NCBI GenBank assembly: GCA_002698575.1
Contig: NZZG01000177.1
Location: 1-33,971 of the forward strand
Source: Pimelobacter sp.
GTDB taxonomy: Bacteria; Actinomycetota; Actinomycetes; Propionibacteriales; Nocardioidaceae
Direction of reading: 5' to 3'
Length of the DNA: 33,971 nucleotides
Shown piece after piece: positions 1-8,345 of the stretch. The position numbers were made by a program, and so were the translations under genes. The notes under the pieces are model-generated. The model was not told the DNA's origin. It worked only from the letters and a program-made list of their open reading frames with translations, and searched no databases. Numbering within the stretch: the first letter of the stretch is position 1; every line of letters begins with the position of its first letter.

Positions 1-26
1 TCTACGCAGCGGGCGGCGCGCGATGA
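1..26 (+). CDS. C-terminal tail of an upstream gene (partial)
   Basis: Reading from base 3 gives the codons for YAAGGAR followed by a TGA at 24-26. This stop overlaps the ATG of the next gene in an ATGA arrangement, the usual sign of translational coupling. Only seven residues are visible, so the product cannot be named. The inference that a gene ends here rests only on the overlap and on the identical arrangement at the next junction (1315-1318). Confidence 0.35.
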
Positions 27-1318
27 GCGACCAGGTCCATAAGGAGACCAGCGCCGGGGAGGCGCTCGCGCGCTGCGCGATCCTCGACCAGTACTCCGCG
101 CGCACCTCCGGCCTCGAGCGGGTGCACCTGTCGGCCGAGCACGCGCTGGCCAACCGGACCGCCACCCGGTGGATGCAGCGGGCCGGACTCGACACCTGGC
201 AGGACGCCGCCGGCAACGTGTGCGGGCGTCGCGAGGGGCACGAGCCGGGCCTGCCCGCTCTGCTCCTGGGCTCCCACCTGGACACGGTCCCCGACGCGGG
301 CAGCTTCGACGGGATGCTCGGCGTGGTGATGGCGATCGCCGTCGCCGAGCGCCTCGTCCGACGCGTCGACCGGGGGGAGATCGCCCCGCTGCCCTTCGCT
401 CTCGAGGTGGTCGGCTTCAGCGACGAGGAGGGCACCCGCTTCGGCACCGCCCTGCTCGGCAGCAGCGCGGTCGCCGGGGTGTGGGACGACGACTGGTGGG
501 ACCTGCGCGACCGCGACGGCATCAGCCTGTACGACGCGTTCACCGCCTTCGGCCTGGACCCCCGCGAGGTCGGCGCTGCCGCGCGACGACCCGAGGACCT
601 GGTCGGCTACCTGGAGGCGCACATCGAGCAGGGCCCGTTCCTGGAGGCCGCGGACCGCTCGCTGGGCTTCGTCACCACGATCGCCGGGGCGCGACGCTTC
701 CGGCTCAGCGTGATCGGCGAGGCGCGCCACGCCGGGGGCACGCCGTACCCCCGGCGCAAGGACGCCCTCGTCGGCGCGAGCCTGGCGATCGCGGAGATCG
801 AGCGGATCGCCCTGGAGTCGCAGGGCAGCAGCGACGCCATCGCGACCGTGGGCCGGATCGAGGTCGCGCCCGGTGCGGTCAACGTGATCGCGGGACGCGC
901 CGACTTCAGCCTCGACCTGCGTGCCCCGCACGACGCCGACCGCGACGCCGTGTGGGAGGAGATCGCCGGCGCGATCGAGACGATCTGCGCGTCCCGCGGG
1001 CTGAGGTTCGAGGTGCTGGAGACCCATCGGGCACCGGCCGCTCCCTGCGCGCCGTGGTTGCAGGACGCCGTCGTCGCCGGCGTGCGGGCCACGGGCGACG
1101 AGACGCCGATGGGGTTGTGGAGCCGTGCCGGCCACGACGCGATGGCGATCGCTGCGGTGACCGACATCGGGATGCTCTTCGTCCGCTGCTTCGACGGCAT
1201 CAGCCACCACCCCGGCGAGGACGTGCGCGAGATCGACGTCGCGCGGGGGATCGACGCCTTCGAGACGGCCGTGCTCGCCGTGGCCGAGACGTACGCCGCC
1301 CGGAGGCCGGCACGATGA
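23..1318 (+). CDS. Allantoate amidohydrolase / N-carbamoyl amino acid hydrolase family (M20 peptidase)
   Basis: A 431-residue cytoplasmic metal-dependent amidohydrolase of the M20 clan, which hydrolyses ureido or carbamoyl groups and releases ammonia and CO2. The di-metal ligands of the family are recognisable: GSHLDTV with His85, SFDG with Asp96, SDEEG with Glu135/136, AHIEQGP with His200, and the C-terminal SHHPGED with His395. The lid-domain segment GEARHAGGTPYPRRKD (about 233-247) is also present. Length is normal. The ATG start overlaps the preceding stop, and its own stop overlaps the RpiR start, so it is probably the middle of an operon. Allantoate is a sensible substrate given the guanine deaminase downstream, but the family also acts on N-carbamoyl amino acids, ureidoglycolate and related formyl or formimino compounds, so substrate is an inference. 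Confidence 0.8.
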   Translation: MSDQVHKETSAGEALARCAILDQYSARTSGLERVHLSAEHALANRTATRWMQRAGLDTWQDAAGNVCGRREGHEPGLPALLLGSHLDTVPDAGSFDGMLGVVMAIAVAERLVRRVDRGEIAPLPFALEVVGFSDEEGTRFGTALLGSSAVAGVWDDDWWDLRDRDGISLYDAFTAFGLDPREVGAAARRPEDLVGYLEAHIEQGPFLEAADRSLGFVTTIAGARRFRLSVIGEARHAGGTPYPRRKDALVGASLAIAEIERIALESQGSSDAIATVGRIEVAPGAVNVIAGRADFSLDLRAPHDADRDAVWEEIAGAIETICASRGLRFEVLETHRAPAAPCAPWLQDAVVAGVRATGDETPMGLWSRAGHDAMAIAAVTDIGMLFVRCFDGISHHPGEDVREIDVARGIDAFETAVLAVAETYAARRPAR

Positions 1319-2193
1319 GCACCCCGAGCAGCAGCACCACCCGCACCACCACCACCACCCGCCCCACCACCCGCACCGCAGGAGTGCCGGGCATCGAGGA
1401 GCGCATCGTCGCGCGCCAGCACGAGCTCTCGCCGCAGGAGCGCCGCGCCGCGCAGACGCTGCTCGACCACCTCGACGACCTCGCGACCTACCGGGCCGCC
1501 GAGCTCGCCGCCCTGGCCGGGGTGTCCAAGGCGACGATGAGCCGGCTCTTCCGCTCGCTCGGCTTCGCCGGCTTCGAGGAGGTGCGCGACCACCTGCGCG
1601 ACGTCCGCACCACCGGGGTCCCGCTGCGCACCGAGGGACTGGCCGACGTCCAGGGCCACGCCGCTCGCGAGGCGGCCGCGATCGCGGGAGTCCTGCACCG
1701 TGCCCCCGTCGGGGACGCGGTGGCCGTGCTCGCGGGCGCACGACGGGTGCTGGTCATCGGATGGCGCAACTCCCACCCGGTCGCCCTCCACCTGCGCCAA
1801 CAGCTGGCCCAGGTGCGACCCGACGTCCGCCTGGCACCGTTGCCGGGGCAGGTCGTCGGTGAGGAGATCGCCGACCTGCGCAGCGGTGACGCCGTGGTGA
1901 TGGTCGGTTTCCGCCGCCGCCCGTCCGGCTTCGGCCCGGTGCTGGCCGCGGTCGCTGCCAGCGGCGCCGACGTCGTCCTCCTCGCCGACCCCACCGCGGC
2001 GCCGCACGCCCGGCACGCCCGGGTGTGGCTGGAGTGCCCCGTGGGGACCACGCTGGCCTTCGACTCCTACGCCGCGGCGATGAGCGTGGTCAGCGTGCTG
2101 GCCGACGGGGTCCACGCCGCCCTGGGGCGTCCGGCTCGCGACCGGGTCAGCTCGATCGTCTCCAGCTATCGACGGCTCGGGGAGGTCGAGTAG
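1315..2193 (+). CDS. RpiR/MurR-family transcriptional regulator
   Basis: A 292-residue DNA-binding regulator. After a Ser/Thr-rich, low-complexity N-terminal stretch (about residues 2-20) comes the RpiR-type helix-turn-helix (about 30-95), with the typical run LSPQERRAAQTLLDHL and the recognition helix GVSKATMSRLFRSLGF. A SIS-type sugar-phosphate-binding fold follows (about 125-265), opening with ARRVLVIG and containing GDAVVMVGFRR. The ATG lies inside the stop of the amidohydrolase (ATGA overlap), so the two are co-translated. A strong hairpin follows the stop. It probably controls this catabolic operon in response to a metabolite bound by the SIS domain. The effector cannot be read from the sequence; several RpiR proteins next to amidohydrolases respond to non-sugar ligands. 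Confidence 0.85.
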   Translation: MSTPSSSTTRTTTTTRPTTRTAGVPGIEERIVARQHELSPQERRAAQTLLDHLDDLATYRAAELAALAGVSKATMSRLFRSLGFAGFEEVRDHLRDVRTTGVPLRTEGLADVQGHAAREAAAIAGVLHRAPVGDAVAVLAGARRVLVIGWRNSHPVALHLRQQLAQVRPDVRLAPLPGQVVGEEIADLRSGDAVVMVGFRRRPSGFGPVLAAVAASGADVVLLADPTAAPHARHARVWLECPVGTTLAFDSYAAAMSVVSVLADGVHAALGRPARDRVSSIVSSYRRLGEVE

Positions 2194-2206
2194 CCCGAGC
2201 CCGTCC

Positions 2207-2233
2207 GGATCCGTCCCCCCCGGGGACGGATCC
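2207..2233. terminator. Strong hairpin after the RpiR gene
   Basis: A perfect 12-bp stem, GGATCCGTCCCC at 2207-2218 paired with GGGGACGGATCC at 2222-2233, with a 3-nt CCC loop. It starts 13 nt after the RpiR stop and lies before the ribosome binding site of the next gene. There is no T-run, which is common for actinobacterial terminators. It may terminate or attenuate transcription between the regulator and the deaminase. Confidence 0.65.
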
Positions 2234-2301
2234 CACCCCCGGCGCAGTGCCGCGCCGCCGTACCTCGTCCCCGACCGCACCCCAGCACCGCAGGAGCACC
2301 C

Positions 2302-2787
2302 ATGACCAGCGACACCGACCAGACCTGGCTGTCCCGCGCCATCGAGCTCGCGGTCGCCAACGTCGCCGACGGCGGCGGGCCCTTCGGTGCCGTGATCGTG
2401 CGGGACGGGACCCTCGTGGCCGAGGGCCAGAACCGCGTCACCCGTGATCTCGACCCGACCGCCCACGCCGAGGTGCAGGCCATCCGCGCTGCCGGACGGG
2501 TCGTGGGTGACTTCTCGCTCGCGGGGTGCACCCTCTTCGCGTCCTGCGAGCCGTGCCCGCTGTGCGTCTCGGCCGCGCTGTGGGCGCGCCTGGACCGGGT
2601 CGTCTTCGCCGCGGACCGCGACGACGCCGCCCGCGGCGGCTTCGACGACCGCGCCTTCTACGACCTGTTCACCCAGGACCGCGCCACCTGGCCGACCGTG
2701 GTCGAGCGGGGCACCCCGGGCAGCGACGCGGTGAGCACCGCGCCGTTCGACGCCTGGCTCGCCGACCTCGAGCGCACCCGCTACTGA
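2302..2787 (+). CDS. guaD: Guanine deaminase (cytidine deaminase-like fold)
   Basis: A 161-residue zinc enzyme that would convert guanine to xanthine and ammonia. The catalytic signature is complete: TAHAEV with His55 (zinc ligand) and Glu57 (proton shuttle), and SCEPCPLC with Cys85 and Cys88. GGPFGAVIVRDG near the N-terminus, RGGFDDRAFYDLF at about 111-123 and the C-terminal FDAWLADLERTRY resemble the small Bacillus-type GuaD more than TadA tRNA deaminases. The C-terminal end is important because it caps the active site in that family. An AGGAG sits 7 nt before the ATG. Its position after an amidohydrolase and an RpiR regulator fits purine-nitrogen salvage. Guanine as substrate is inferred from similarity; a different purine or pyrimidine base remains possible. 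Confidence 0.8.
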   Translation: MTSDTDQTWLSRAIELAVANVADGGGPFGAVIVRDGTLVAEGQNRVTRDLDPTAHAEVQAIRAAGRVVGDFSLAGCTLFASCEPCPLCVSAALWARLDRVVFAADRDDAARGGFDDRAFYDLFTQDRATWPTVVERGTPGSDAVSTAPFDAWLADLERTRY

Positions 2788-2899
2788 GATCGTCGCGGCT
2801 CCGGGCACCCCGCCGGCCCAGCTCGGGTGTGGGACACCGGTCCCGGGGTAGGCCTCAGGCACACGACCCGTGCGGGCGGTGCCGACTGTCTGGTCTGAC

Positions 2900-2905
2900 T
2901 AGGCT
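2900..2905 (+). promoter_or_regulatory. Candidate -10 box upstream of the FHA-ABC transporter
   Basis: TAGGCT matches the TANNNT -10 pattern used by many actinobacterial vegetative promoters and repeats exactly before several other genes in this window. It lies in the 177-nt gap after guaD and would give a leader of roughly 55 nt. I see no clear -35 element. Confidence 0.35.
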
Positions 2906-2964
2906 GACGCCGCCCGACCCCGGGCGGAGGACGCCATCGACGACGAGGAACGCACCGCAAGCCC

Positions 2965-5328
2965 ATGGACACCCGGCAGTCAGCTCCCTCGGTGTGGGTG
3001 CGCACCGAGCAGGGCGAGCGACGCTTCACCGGCCGGGTCGTGATCGGCCGGGAGGCCACGTGCGACGTCGTGGTGAGCGATCCCCGGGCCTCGCGCCACC
3101 ACCTCACCCTGCAGCCGGAGGGTGAGGCCTGGGTCGCGGTCGACTCCAGCAGCGGAGGCACCTACGTCGAGGGGGAGCGCGCGCGACGTCACCGCCTCGG
3201 CACCGCCGAGACGCTGCTGCGGCTCGGCGGGCTCGACGGGGAGAGCGTCACGGTCTGGCTCACCCGACCGCCGGTGCCGAGGGGCACCGATCCCGCAGCG
3301 TCCGTGACCGTGCACCCGCACCCGGCCCCGGGCGCCCCCCAGCCCGTCGTACCGCCGGGTCAGCTGGCCCACGGTCAGACCCTGGTGCCGTCCGGTCGCC
3401 CCCGGTCCACGGACGGGACGCTGTCGATCGGACGCGACCTGTCCAACGACATCGTGCTCGACGACCCCCTCGTCTCGCGCTTCCACGGGCGACTCCGCCC
3501 CGCGGCGGCCCGCGAGCCGGCCGTGATCCACGACGGAGGCAGCTTCAACGGGATCTTCGTCGACGGCAGGCGGGTGCTGGGCTCGGCGCCGCTGCGAGCC
3601 GGGGTCGAGGTCGTGCTGGGCAACCAGACGTTCGTCTGGGACGGCGAGCAGCTCCTCTCGACCGCCACACGCCACGAGTTCACGCTGTACGCCGACGGGC
3701 TCTCGGTCGTCGCGAAGGGCGGCCGCAGGCTGATCGACGACCTCTCCTTCCAGCTCGACCCGTCGTCGCTGACCGCGGTGATCGGACCCTCGGGCGCGGG
3801 GAAGTCCACGCTGCTCGGCGCCCTGACGGGGTTGTCCCCGGCGACCCAGGGACGCGTCGTGTGGCAGGGCCACGACCTCTACGCGCACTACGACCAGCTG
3901 CGGTTCCAGATCGGGGTGGTGCCCCAGCAGGACATCCAGCACCCCCAGCTGAAGGTGCGCCAGGCGCTGGGGTACGCCGCGGAGCTGCGCCTGCCGCCCG
4001 ACACCCGGCCTCACGAGCGGGCTGCGCGGGTGCAGACGGTGGCCGCCCAGCTGCAGCTCTCCGAGCGCCTCGACCACCGGATCGGCAGCCAGCTCTCGGG
4101 CGGGCAGCGCAAGCGGGTCTCGATCGCCACCGAGCTGCTCACCGCTCCGCCGCTGCTCTTCCTCGACGAGCCGACCTCAGGCCTGGACCCCGGTCTGGAC
4201 CTCGAGGTGATGCGTCAGCTGCGCGGTCTCGCCGACGGAGGGCGGGTGGTCATGGTGGTGACGCACTCCGTGCTCGCCCTGGACGTGTGCGACTCCGTGA
4301 TGGTCCTGGCCCCCGGCGGCAGGATCGCCTACCACGGGCGACCGGACGGCGTGTTGGCCCACTTCGGCGTCGAGACCTACCCCCAGGTCTTCGACCTGCT
4401 CGACGACCCGGACCTCTGGTCGCGGATCCCGCCGCCCGCACCGCCCGGCGAGACCGGGGTGGTCCCGTCGGCCGTGACGCCCGTGCCGGCGCCGCCGCAG
4501 CAGTCCCGCGAGCGTCAGATGTCGACGCTGGTGCGGCGCAACCTCGCGGTCGTGGCCGCCGACCGCCTGCTGCTCACCATGCTGGTCGTGCTGCCGCTGG
4601 TCCTCGGGGGACTCAGCCGGCTCGTCCCCGGGGAGCACGGGCTCTCGCTGGACGCCGCCCTCGCCGCCGGCGACAGCAGCCAGGAGGTCCGCCAACGGCT
4701 CACCGTGCTGATCGTGGCGGCCTGCCTGATGGGCACCGCGCTGGCGATCCGTGAGCTGGTGGGGGAGCGCTCCATCTTCCGTCGGGAGTACGCCGTCGGC
4801 CTCTCGCCCGGCGCCTACCTCGCCAGCAAGGTCGTCGTCCTGGGTGTGCTGGCCTTCCTGCAGGGCCTGCTGGTCACCGGGATCGCGACGGCAGGACTGC
4901 CGGGACCCGACGGGTTCGCCGGGACGACGCGCCTGGCCATCGTGGTGGGGACCCTGGCCCTCGTGATGGTGGTCGTGGGCTTGGCGCTCTCGGCGGTGGT
5001 GACCAGCACCGAGCAGGCGATGCCGGCCCTGGTCGGGGTGATCATGGTCCAGCTCGTGCTCAGCGGCACGCTGTTCGCGATCGCCGCGCGACCCCTGCTC
5101 GAGCAGGTCGCCTGGTTCTCCCCGTCGCGGTGGGCCTACGCAGCAGCCGGCTCCGCGATCGGGATCGAGCGGCCGCGTGCCAACGCCCAGGGCGCCGACG
5201 TCGACTGGATCGCGCAGGCGGGGGCGGCGTACTTCCTGCTCGACCTGGCCATGCTGGCGCTCCTGCTCGCGGGGTCGGCCTACCTCGCGCTCCTGCTCGT
5301 CCGCCGCAGCGCCACGCGCGCGGAATGA
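2965..5328 (+). CDS. ABC transporter with two FHA domains, ATPase and permease in one chain (Rv1747-like)
   Basis: A 787-residue protein, apparently a membrane exporter half. Order of parts: FHA domain 1 (about 20-90; GREATCDVVVSD, ASRHHL), a Pro-rich linker, FHA domain 2 (about 150-230; SIGRDLSNDIVLDD, SRFHG, SFNGIFVDG), an ABC ATPase with Walker A GPSGAGKST (about 274-282), signature LSGGQRKRVSIA (about 379) and Walker B LLFLDEPTSGLD (about 396-407), then a hydrophobic ABC-2 permease region (about 530-780) with several membrane segments. ATPase before permease is the ABCG/White layout. The architecture matches Mycobacterium tuberculosis Rv1747, whose FHA domains bind phosphothreonine and are controlled by a Ser/Thr kinase. 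The substrate is unknown. No strong Shine-Dalgarno precedes the ATG, so the start is only moderately certain. Confidence 0.88.
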   Translation: MDTRQSAPSVWVRTEQGERRFTGRVVIGREATCDVVVSDPRASRHHLTLQPEGEAWVAVDSSSGGTYVEGERARRHRLGTAETLLRLGGLDGESVTVWLTRPPVPRGTDPAASVTVHPHPAPGAPQPVVPPGQLAHGQTLVPSGRPRSTDGTLSIGRDLSNDIVLDDPLVSRFHGRLRPAAAREPAVIHDGGSFNGIFVDGRRVLGSAPLRAGVEVVLGNQTFVWDGEQLLSTATRHEFTLYADGLSVVAKGGRRLIDDLSFQLDPSSLTAVIGPSGAGKSTLLGALTGLSPATQGRVVWQGHDLYAHYDQLRFQIGVVPQQDIQHPQLKVRQALGYAAELRLPPDTRPHERAARVQTVAAQLQLSERLDHRIGSQLSGGQRKRVSIATELLTAPPLLFLDEPTSGLDPGLDLEVMRQLRGLADGGRVVMVVTHSVLALDVCDSVMVLAPGGRIAYHGRPDGVLAHFGVETYPQVFDLLDDPDLWSRIPPPAPPGETGVVPSAVTPVPAPPQQSRERQMSTLVRRNLAVVAADRLLLTMLVVLPLVLGGLSRLVPGEHGLSLDAALAAGDSSQEVRQRLTVLIVAACLMGTALAIRELVGERSIFRREYAVGLSPGAYLASKVVVLGVLAFLQGLLVTGIATAGLPGPDGFAGTTRLAIVVGTLALVMVVVGLALSAVVTSTEQAMPALVGVIMVQLVLSGTLFAIAARPLLEQVAWFSPSRWAYAAAGSAIGIERPRANAQGADVDWIAQAGAAYFLLDLAMLALLLAGSAYLALLLVRRSATRAE

Positions 5329-5356
5329 TCGTCGCCGGCGCGCCGTTGTGCCGGTG

Positions 5357-6433
5357 ATGACGACCGACACCCAGCCCCTCGCGCCCCGACTGCCCCGACT
5401 GTCCGTGCTCGACCTGGTGCCCGTGCGCTCGGACCAGTCCAGCGCCGATGCCGTCAGCGCGGCGCTGAGCCTGGCTCGCACCGCCGACGACCTCGGCTAC
5501 GAGCGCTACTGGGTGGCCGAGCACCACAACATGCCGGCGGTCGCGGCCACCAACCCACCCGTGCTGATCGCGATGCTGGCCGGTGCCACCGAGCGGATCC
5601 GGGTGGGCAGCGGCGGCGTGATGCTGCCCAACCACGCCCCCTTGGTCGTCGCCGAGCAGTTCGCGCTGCTCGAGGCCGCCTACCCCGGACGCATCGACCT
5701 CGGGATCGGTCGCGCGCCGGGGACCGACCCGGTGACCAGCTGGGCGCTGCGCCACGGCGCCGGTGGCGTCAGCGACGACAACGTCACCCGGTTCCCGGAG
5801 TACGTCGACGACGTGCTGTCGATGATGGAGCCGAGCGGCGTCGGCCTCCAGCTGCGCGGGAGCGTGCACACCCTGACCGCGACACCCCGGGCCACCTCGG
5901 TGCCGAGGATCTGGCTGCTCGGCTCCTCCGACTACTCGGCCCGGCTGGCCGCGGAGAAGGGGATGGCCTACGTCTTCGCCCACCACTTCTCCGGCCAGGG
6001 CACCGCCGAGGCCCTCGAGCTGTACCGCAGCCGCTTCCGGCCCGCGGCCGACGGCTCCGGCCTGCGCGAGCCGCAGACGTTCCTGACCGTCAACGCGTCG
6101 GTCGCCGAGACCGCCGAGGAGGCGCGTCGCCTCGCCGTCCCCCAGCTGCAGATGATGCTCGCCCTGCGCAGCGGTGCGCCACTGACCGCCCAGCACCTCG
6201 TCGAGGAGGCCGAGAAGCGGGACCTGGCGACCGAGCAGCACGACCTGATGGACGCGATGGCCCGGCGCTGGGTGATCGGGGATCCCGAGGGGGCCCGGAC
6301 GCAGCTGCGCGAGCTGGCGGCGACGTACGACGTCGACGAGGTCATGGTCAACCCGGTCTCGGGCGCGTGGGTGGGCACCGACCCCGCCACGGCGCCCGCC
6401 CGCGAGCAGACGTTGCGTCTCCTCGCGTCCTGA
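5357..6433 (+). CDS. LLM-class flavin-dependent oxidoreductase (luciferase-like monooxygenase, MsnO8-like)
   Basis: A 358-residue TIM-barrel flavoprotein of the bacterial luciferase superfamily, expected to use reduced FMN or F420 in the cytoplasm. Typical features are LSVLDLVPVRSDQS at the N-terminus, YERYWVAEHHNMP (about 45-57), RIRVGSGGVMLPNHAPLVVAEQF (about 82-104) and IDLGIGRAPGTDP (about 115-127). This pattern fits the widespread MsnO8/YwcH-like group whose substrates are mostly unknown. It begins 28 nt after the transporter stop on the same strand, so the two may be co-transcribed. The ATG at 5357 is directly preceded by an in-frame GTG at 5354, which is an equally possible start. Confidence 0.82.
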   Translation: MTTDTQPLAPRLPRLSVLDLVPVRSDQSSADAVSAALSLARTADDLGYERYWVAEHHNMPAVAATNPPVLIAMLAGATERIRVGSGGVMLPNHAPLVVAEQFALLEAAYPGRIDLGIGRAPGTDPVTSWALRHGAGGVSDDNVTRFPEYVDDVLSMMEPSGVGLQLRGSVHTLTATPRATSVPRIWLLGSSDYSARLAAEKGMAYVFAHHFSGQGTAEALELYRSRFRPAADGSGLREPQTFLTVNASVAETAEEARRLAVPQLQMMLALRSGAPLTAQHLVEEAEKRDLATEQHDLMDAMARRWVIGDPEGARTQLRELAATYDVDEVMVNPVSGAWVGTDPATAPAREQTLRLLAS

Positions 6434-6490
6434 GCGGCCCGGAGCGCAGGCGTCCAGGGCTTCGATTCGTGTTTCGGCTGCCGACAACCC

Positions 6491-6496
6491 TATGCT
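6491..6496 (+). promoter_or_regulatory. Candidate -10 box for the infA-led operon
   Basis: TATGCT is the best -10-like hexamer in the gap before infA. A less clear T-rich element, with a TTCGTG at 6466-6471, lies upstream. Transcription from here would give a leader of roughly 210 nt before infA. Confidence 0.45.
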
Positions 6497-6709
6497 GGTG
6501 TGTCGGCCCAACGTGGGTTGGATCTCGTGACGCCTCGCGGCTGCTCGGATCGCCGCTGACCACCTCTCGCACGAGAGACCAGCGCCGTGTCCGGGAATTG
6601 AGGATCACGAGACTGCCGCACGAGGTCCACCGGTCACCCGACCGGGAGGTTCCCGGGCCGGCCGGTAGCAGCACTACGTCAGTCGAAGTCGAGCAGAGAT
6701 TGTGAGGAC
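6497..6709 (+). other. Long infA leader region
   Basis: A non-coding stretch of about 210 nt between the candidate promoter and infA. I see two modest hairpins: CTCTC-GCAC-GAGAG at 6564-6577 and CCGGT-loop-ACCGG at 6630-6645. A GAGG at 6704-6707 lies only two bases before the infA ATG. I do not recognise a known riboswitch or ribosomal-protein leader motif. Confidence 0.4.
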
Positions 6710-6931
6710 ATGCCGAAGAAAGAAGGCGTGATCGAGATGGAGGGCACCGTTGCGGAAGCCCTCCCCAACGCGATGTTCCGCGTGGAGCTGTCCAACGGCC
6801 ACAAGGTGCTCGCTCACATCAGCGGCAAGATGCGTCAGCACTACATCCGGATCCTCCCCGAGGACCGGGTCGTGGTGGAGCTCTCGCCGTACGACCTCAC
6901 CCGTGGGCGCATCGTCTACCGCTACAAATAG
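6710..6931 (+). CDS. infA: Translation initiation factor IF-1
   Basis: A 73-residue OB-fold protein that binds the A site of the 30S subunit during initiation. It is full length and nearly canonical: [14 protein letters not shown] at the start, [23 protein letters not shown] in the middle, and the C-terminal [13 protein letters not shown]. It opens the last segment of the ribosomal gene cluster and is followed by rpmJ, the standard actinobacterial order. The adk-map genes that precede infA in many genomes are absent; a monooxygenase sits there instead. Confidence 0.98.
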   Translation: MPKKEGVIEMEGTVAEALPNAMFRVELSNGHKVLAHISGKMRQHYIRILPEDRVVVELSPYDLTRGRIVYRYK

Positions 6932-7059
6932 GATCCGCGCGAGGGCGTCGCTCCTTCGTCGCACCACCGCTGCCACGCTCGCAGTCGAGGCAGTGGAGGC
7001 GGCCGAAGCAGGGCGGCTCGCGAAGATCCACCAGCCGAACACGAGAAGAAAGGGCTGAC

Positions 7060-7173
7060 ATGAAGGTCAACCCGAGCGTCAAGAAGATCTGTGACAAGTG
7101 CCAGGTGATCCGTCGCCACGGCCGCGTCATGGTGATCTGCTCCAACCCGCGTCACAAGCAGCGGCAAGGCTGA
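7060..7173 (+). CDS. rpmJ: 50S ribosomal protein L36 (zinc-binding form)
   Basis: A short gene translating to 37 residues, starting [17 protein letters not shown] and ending RHKQRQG. The zinc ligands Cys11, Cys14, Cys27 and His32 are all present, so this is the C+ zinc-dependent paralog. A GAAAGGG precedes the ATG. It lies 128 nt after infA and 282 nt before rpsM, both gaps longer than usual for this operon. Confidence 0.96.
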   Translation: MKVNPSVKKICDKCQVIRRHGRVMVICSNPRHKQRQG

Positions 7174-7455
7174 AGGCTGAAGCCACACGCGACGAAGTCG
7201 CGGATGGCGTCTCAGCCGCAGATCGAGCAAGCCCTCCTGCCGAGCTCGCGAGGCAGGAAGGGGGCGCATCGAAATCCGGTGAGACGGAAGACAAGCCGAA
7301 CTAGATGCACCAGCACCACCACAACTGAATACCCACTCAACGTGATCGCTAGGCCCCGACAACGAGGCTGAAGCACCCCCGGAGCAGCAGGCCGGGGCCG
7401 CAGGTCCTGCGGATGCATCACGTACACACCTCTGCAGAAGTCGAAAGGCCATCAC
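7174..7455 (+). other. Long non-coding gap between rpmJ and rpsM
   Basis: The 282 nt hold no convincing gene. Two hairpins are visible: TCCTGCC at 7235-7241 paired with GGCAGGA at 7252-7258 around a 10-nt loop, and CCGCAG at 7398-7403 paired with CTGCGG at 7407-7412 around a 3-nt loop, the latter ending 43 nt before the rpsM start. The segment between them (about 7300-7350) is less GC-rich than its surroundings. It could carry an rpsM promoter or a leader for autoregulation; no family is recognised. Confidence 0.4.
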
Positions 7456-7833
7456 ATGGCACGCCTCGTCGGCGTCGACCTCCCGCGCGACAAGCGCGTC
7501 GAGATCGCGCTCACCTACATCTACGGCATCGGCCGTACCCGCTCCCAGAAGCTCCTCGAGCTCACCGGTGTGGACCCCAACCTGCGGGTCCACGAGCTGG
7601 GAGATGACGAGCTGGTCAAGCTCCGCGACGCGATCGAGGACCAGGACATCAAGATCGAGGGCGACCTCCGTCGTGAAGTCCAGGCCGACATCCGCCGCAA
7701 GATCGAGATCGGCAGCTACCAGGGGCGCCGTCACCGCCAGGGCCTCCCGGTCCGCGGTCAGCGCACCAAGACCAACGCGCGCACCCGCAAGGGTCCCAAG
7801 CGCACGGTTGCCGGCAAGAAGAAGACCAAGTGA
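7456..7833 (+). CDS. rpsM: 30S ribosomal protein S13
   Basis: A 125-residue protein of the 30S head that contacts 16S rRNA and the P-site tRNA. The N-terminus [30 protein letters not shown] is canonical, a helix-two-turns-helix follows, and the basic C-terminal tail includes [20 protein letters not shown] and ends in Lys-rich residues. An AAAGG lies upstream of the ATG. It is followed 82 nt later by rpsK. Confidence 0.98.
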   Translation: MARLVGVDLPRDKRVEIALTYIYGIGRTRSQKLLELTGVDPNLRVHELGDDELVKLRDAIEDQDIKIEGDLRREVQADIRRKIEIGSYQGRRHRQGLPVRGQRTKTNARTRKGPKRTVAGKKKTK

Positions 7834-7915
7834 CCGCTCGCCCCACGGCGAGCTCACCCGTCCTCACCTCTCGATCCCACTGACCAGTTCCCCTCGTCTC
7901 ACAAGGAGATAACCG

Positions 7916-8317
7916 ATGCCTCCCAAGGCTCGCGCGGGCGCCAAGAAGGTGCGCCGCAAGGAAAAGAAGAACATCGCTCAGGGCGAAGCCCACATCAAGA
8001 GCACGTTCAACAACACCATCGTCACCATCACCGACCCCACCGGGGCCGTGATCTCGTGGGCCTCCGCCGGCACCGTCGGCTTCAAGGGCTCGCGCAAGTC
8101 CACGCCGTACGCCGCGCAGATGGCCGCCGAGGCCGCCGGGCGCCGGGCGATGGACCACGGCATGAAGAAGATCGACGTCTTCGTCAAGGGTCCGGGCTCG
8201 GGTCGCGAGACCGCGATCCGTTCGCTGGGTGCCATCGGCCTCGAGGTCGGCACCATCCAGGACGTCACCCCCGCCCCGCACAACGGATGCCGCCCGCCCA
8301 AGCGCCGGCGCGTCTGA
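7916..8317 (+). CDS. rpsK: 30S ribosomal protein S11
   Basis: A 133-residue protein of the 30S platform. After a basic N-terminal tail it has [18 protein letters not shown], the [18 protein letters not shown] segment and the C-terminal [18 protein letters not shown], which are diagnostic for S11. AAGGAG lies 8 nt before the ATG. It sits between rpsM and rpsD with short gaps, consistent with co-transcription. Confidence 0.98.
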   Translation: MPPKARAGAKKVRRKEKKNIAQGEAHIKSTFNNTIVTITDPTGAVISWASAGTVGFKGSRKSTPYAAQMAAEAAGRRAMDHGMKKIDVFVKGPGSGRETAIRSLGAIGLEVGTIQDVTPAPHNGCRPPKRRRV

Positions 8318-8345
8318 CCGACCCGAGACAGTAAGGAGACCCACC

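Noticed and set aside
1318..1378. Repetitive ACC-rich stretch considered as a non-coding repeat
   Set aside because: It stays in frame and encodes the Thr/Ser-rich N-terminus of the RpiR regulator, coupled to the upstream stop.
2..1741. A 579-codon minus-strand frame opposite the amidohydrolase and RpiR genes
   Set aside because: It has no recognisable domain and covers two well-supported genes; it is a GC-skew shadow.
7098..7304. A possible 68-residue protein overlapping rpmJ
   Set aside because: The first half is rpmJ in another frame, it lacks a ribosome binding site, and its C-terminal half resembles no family.
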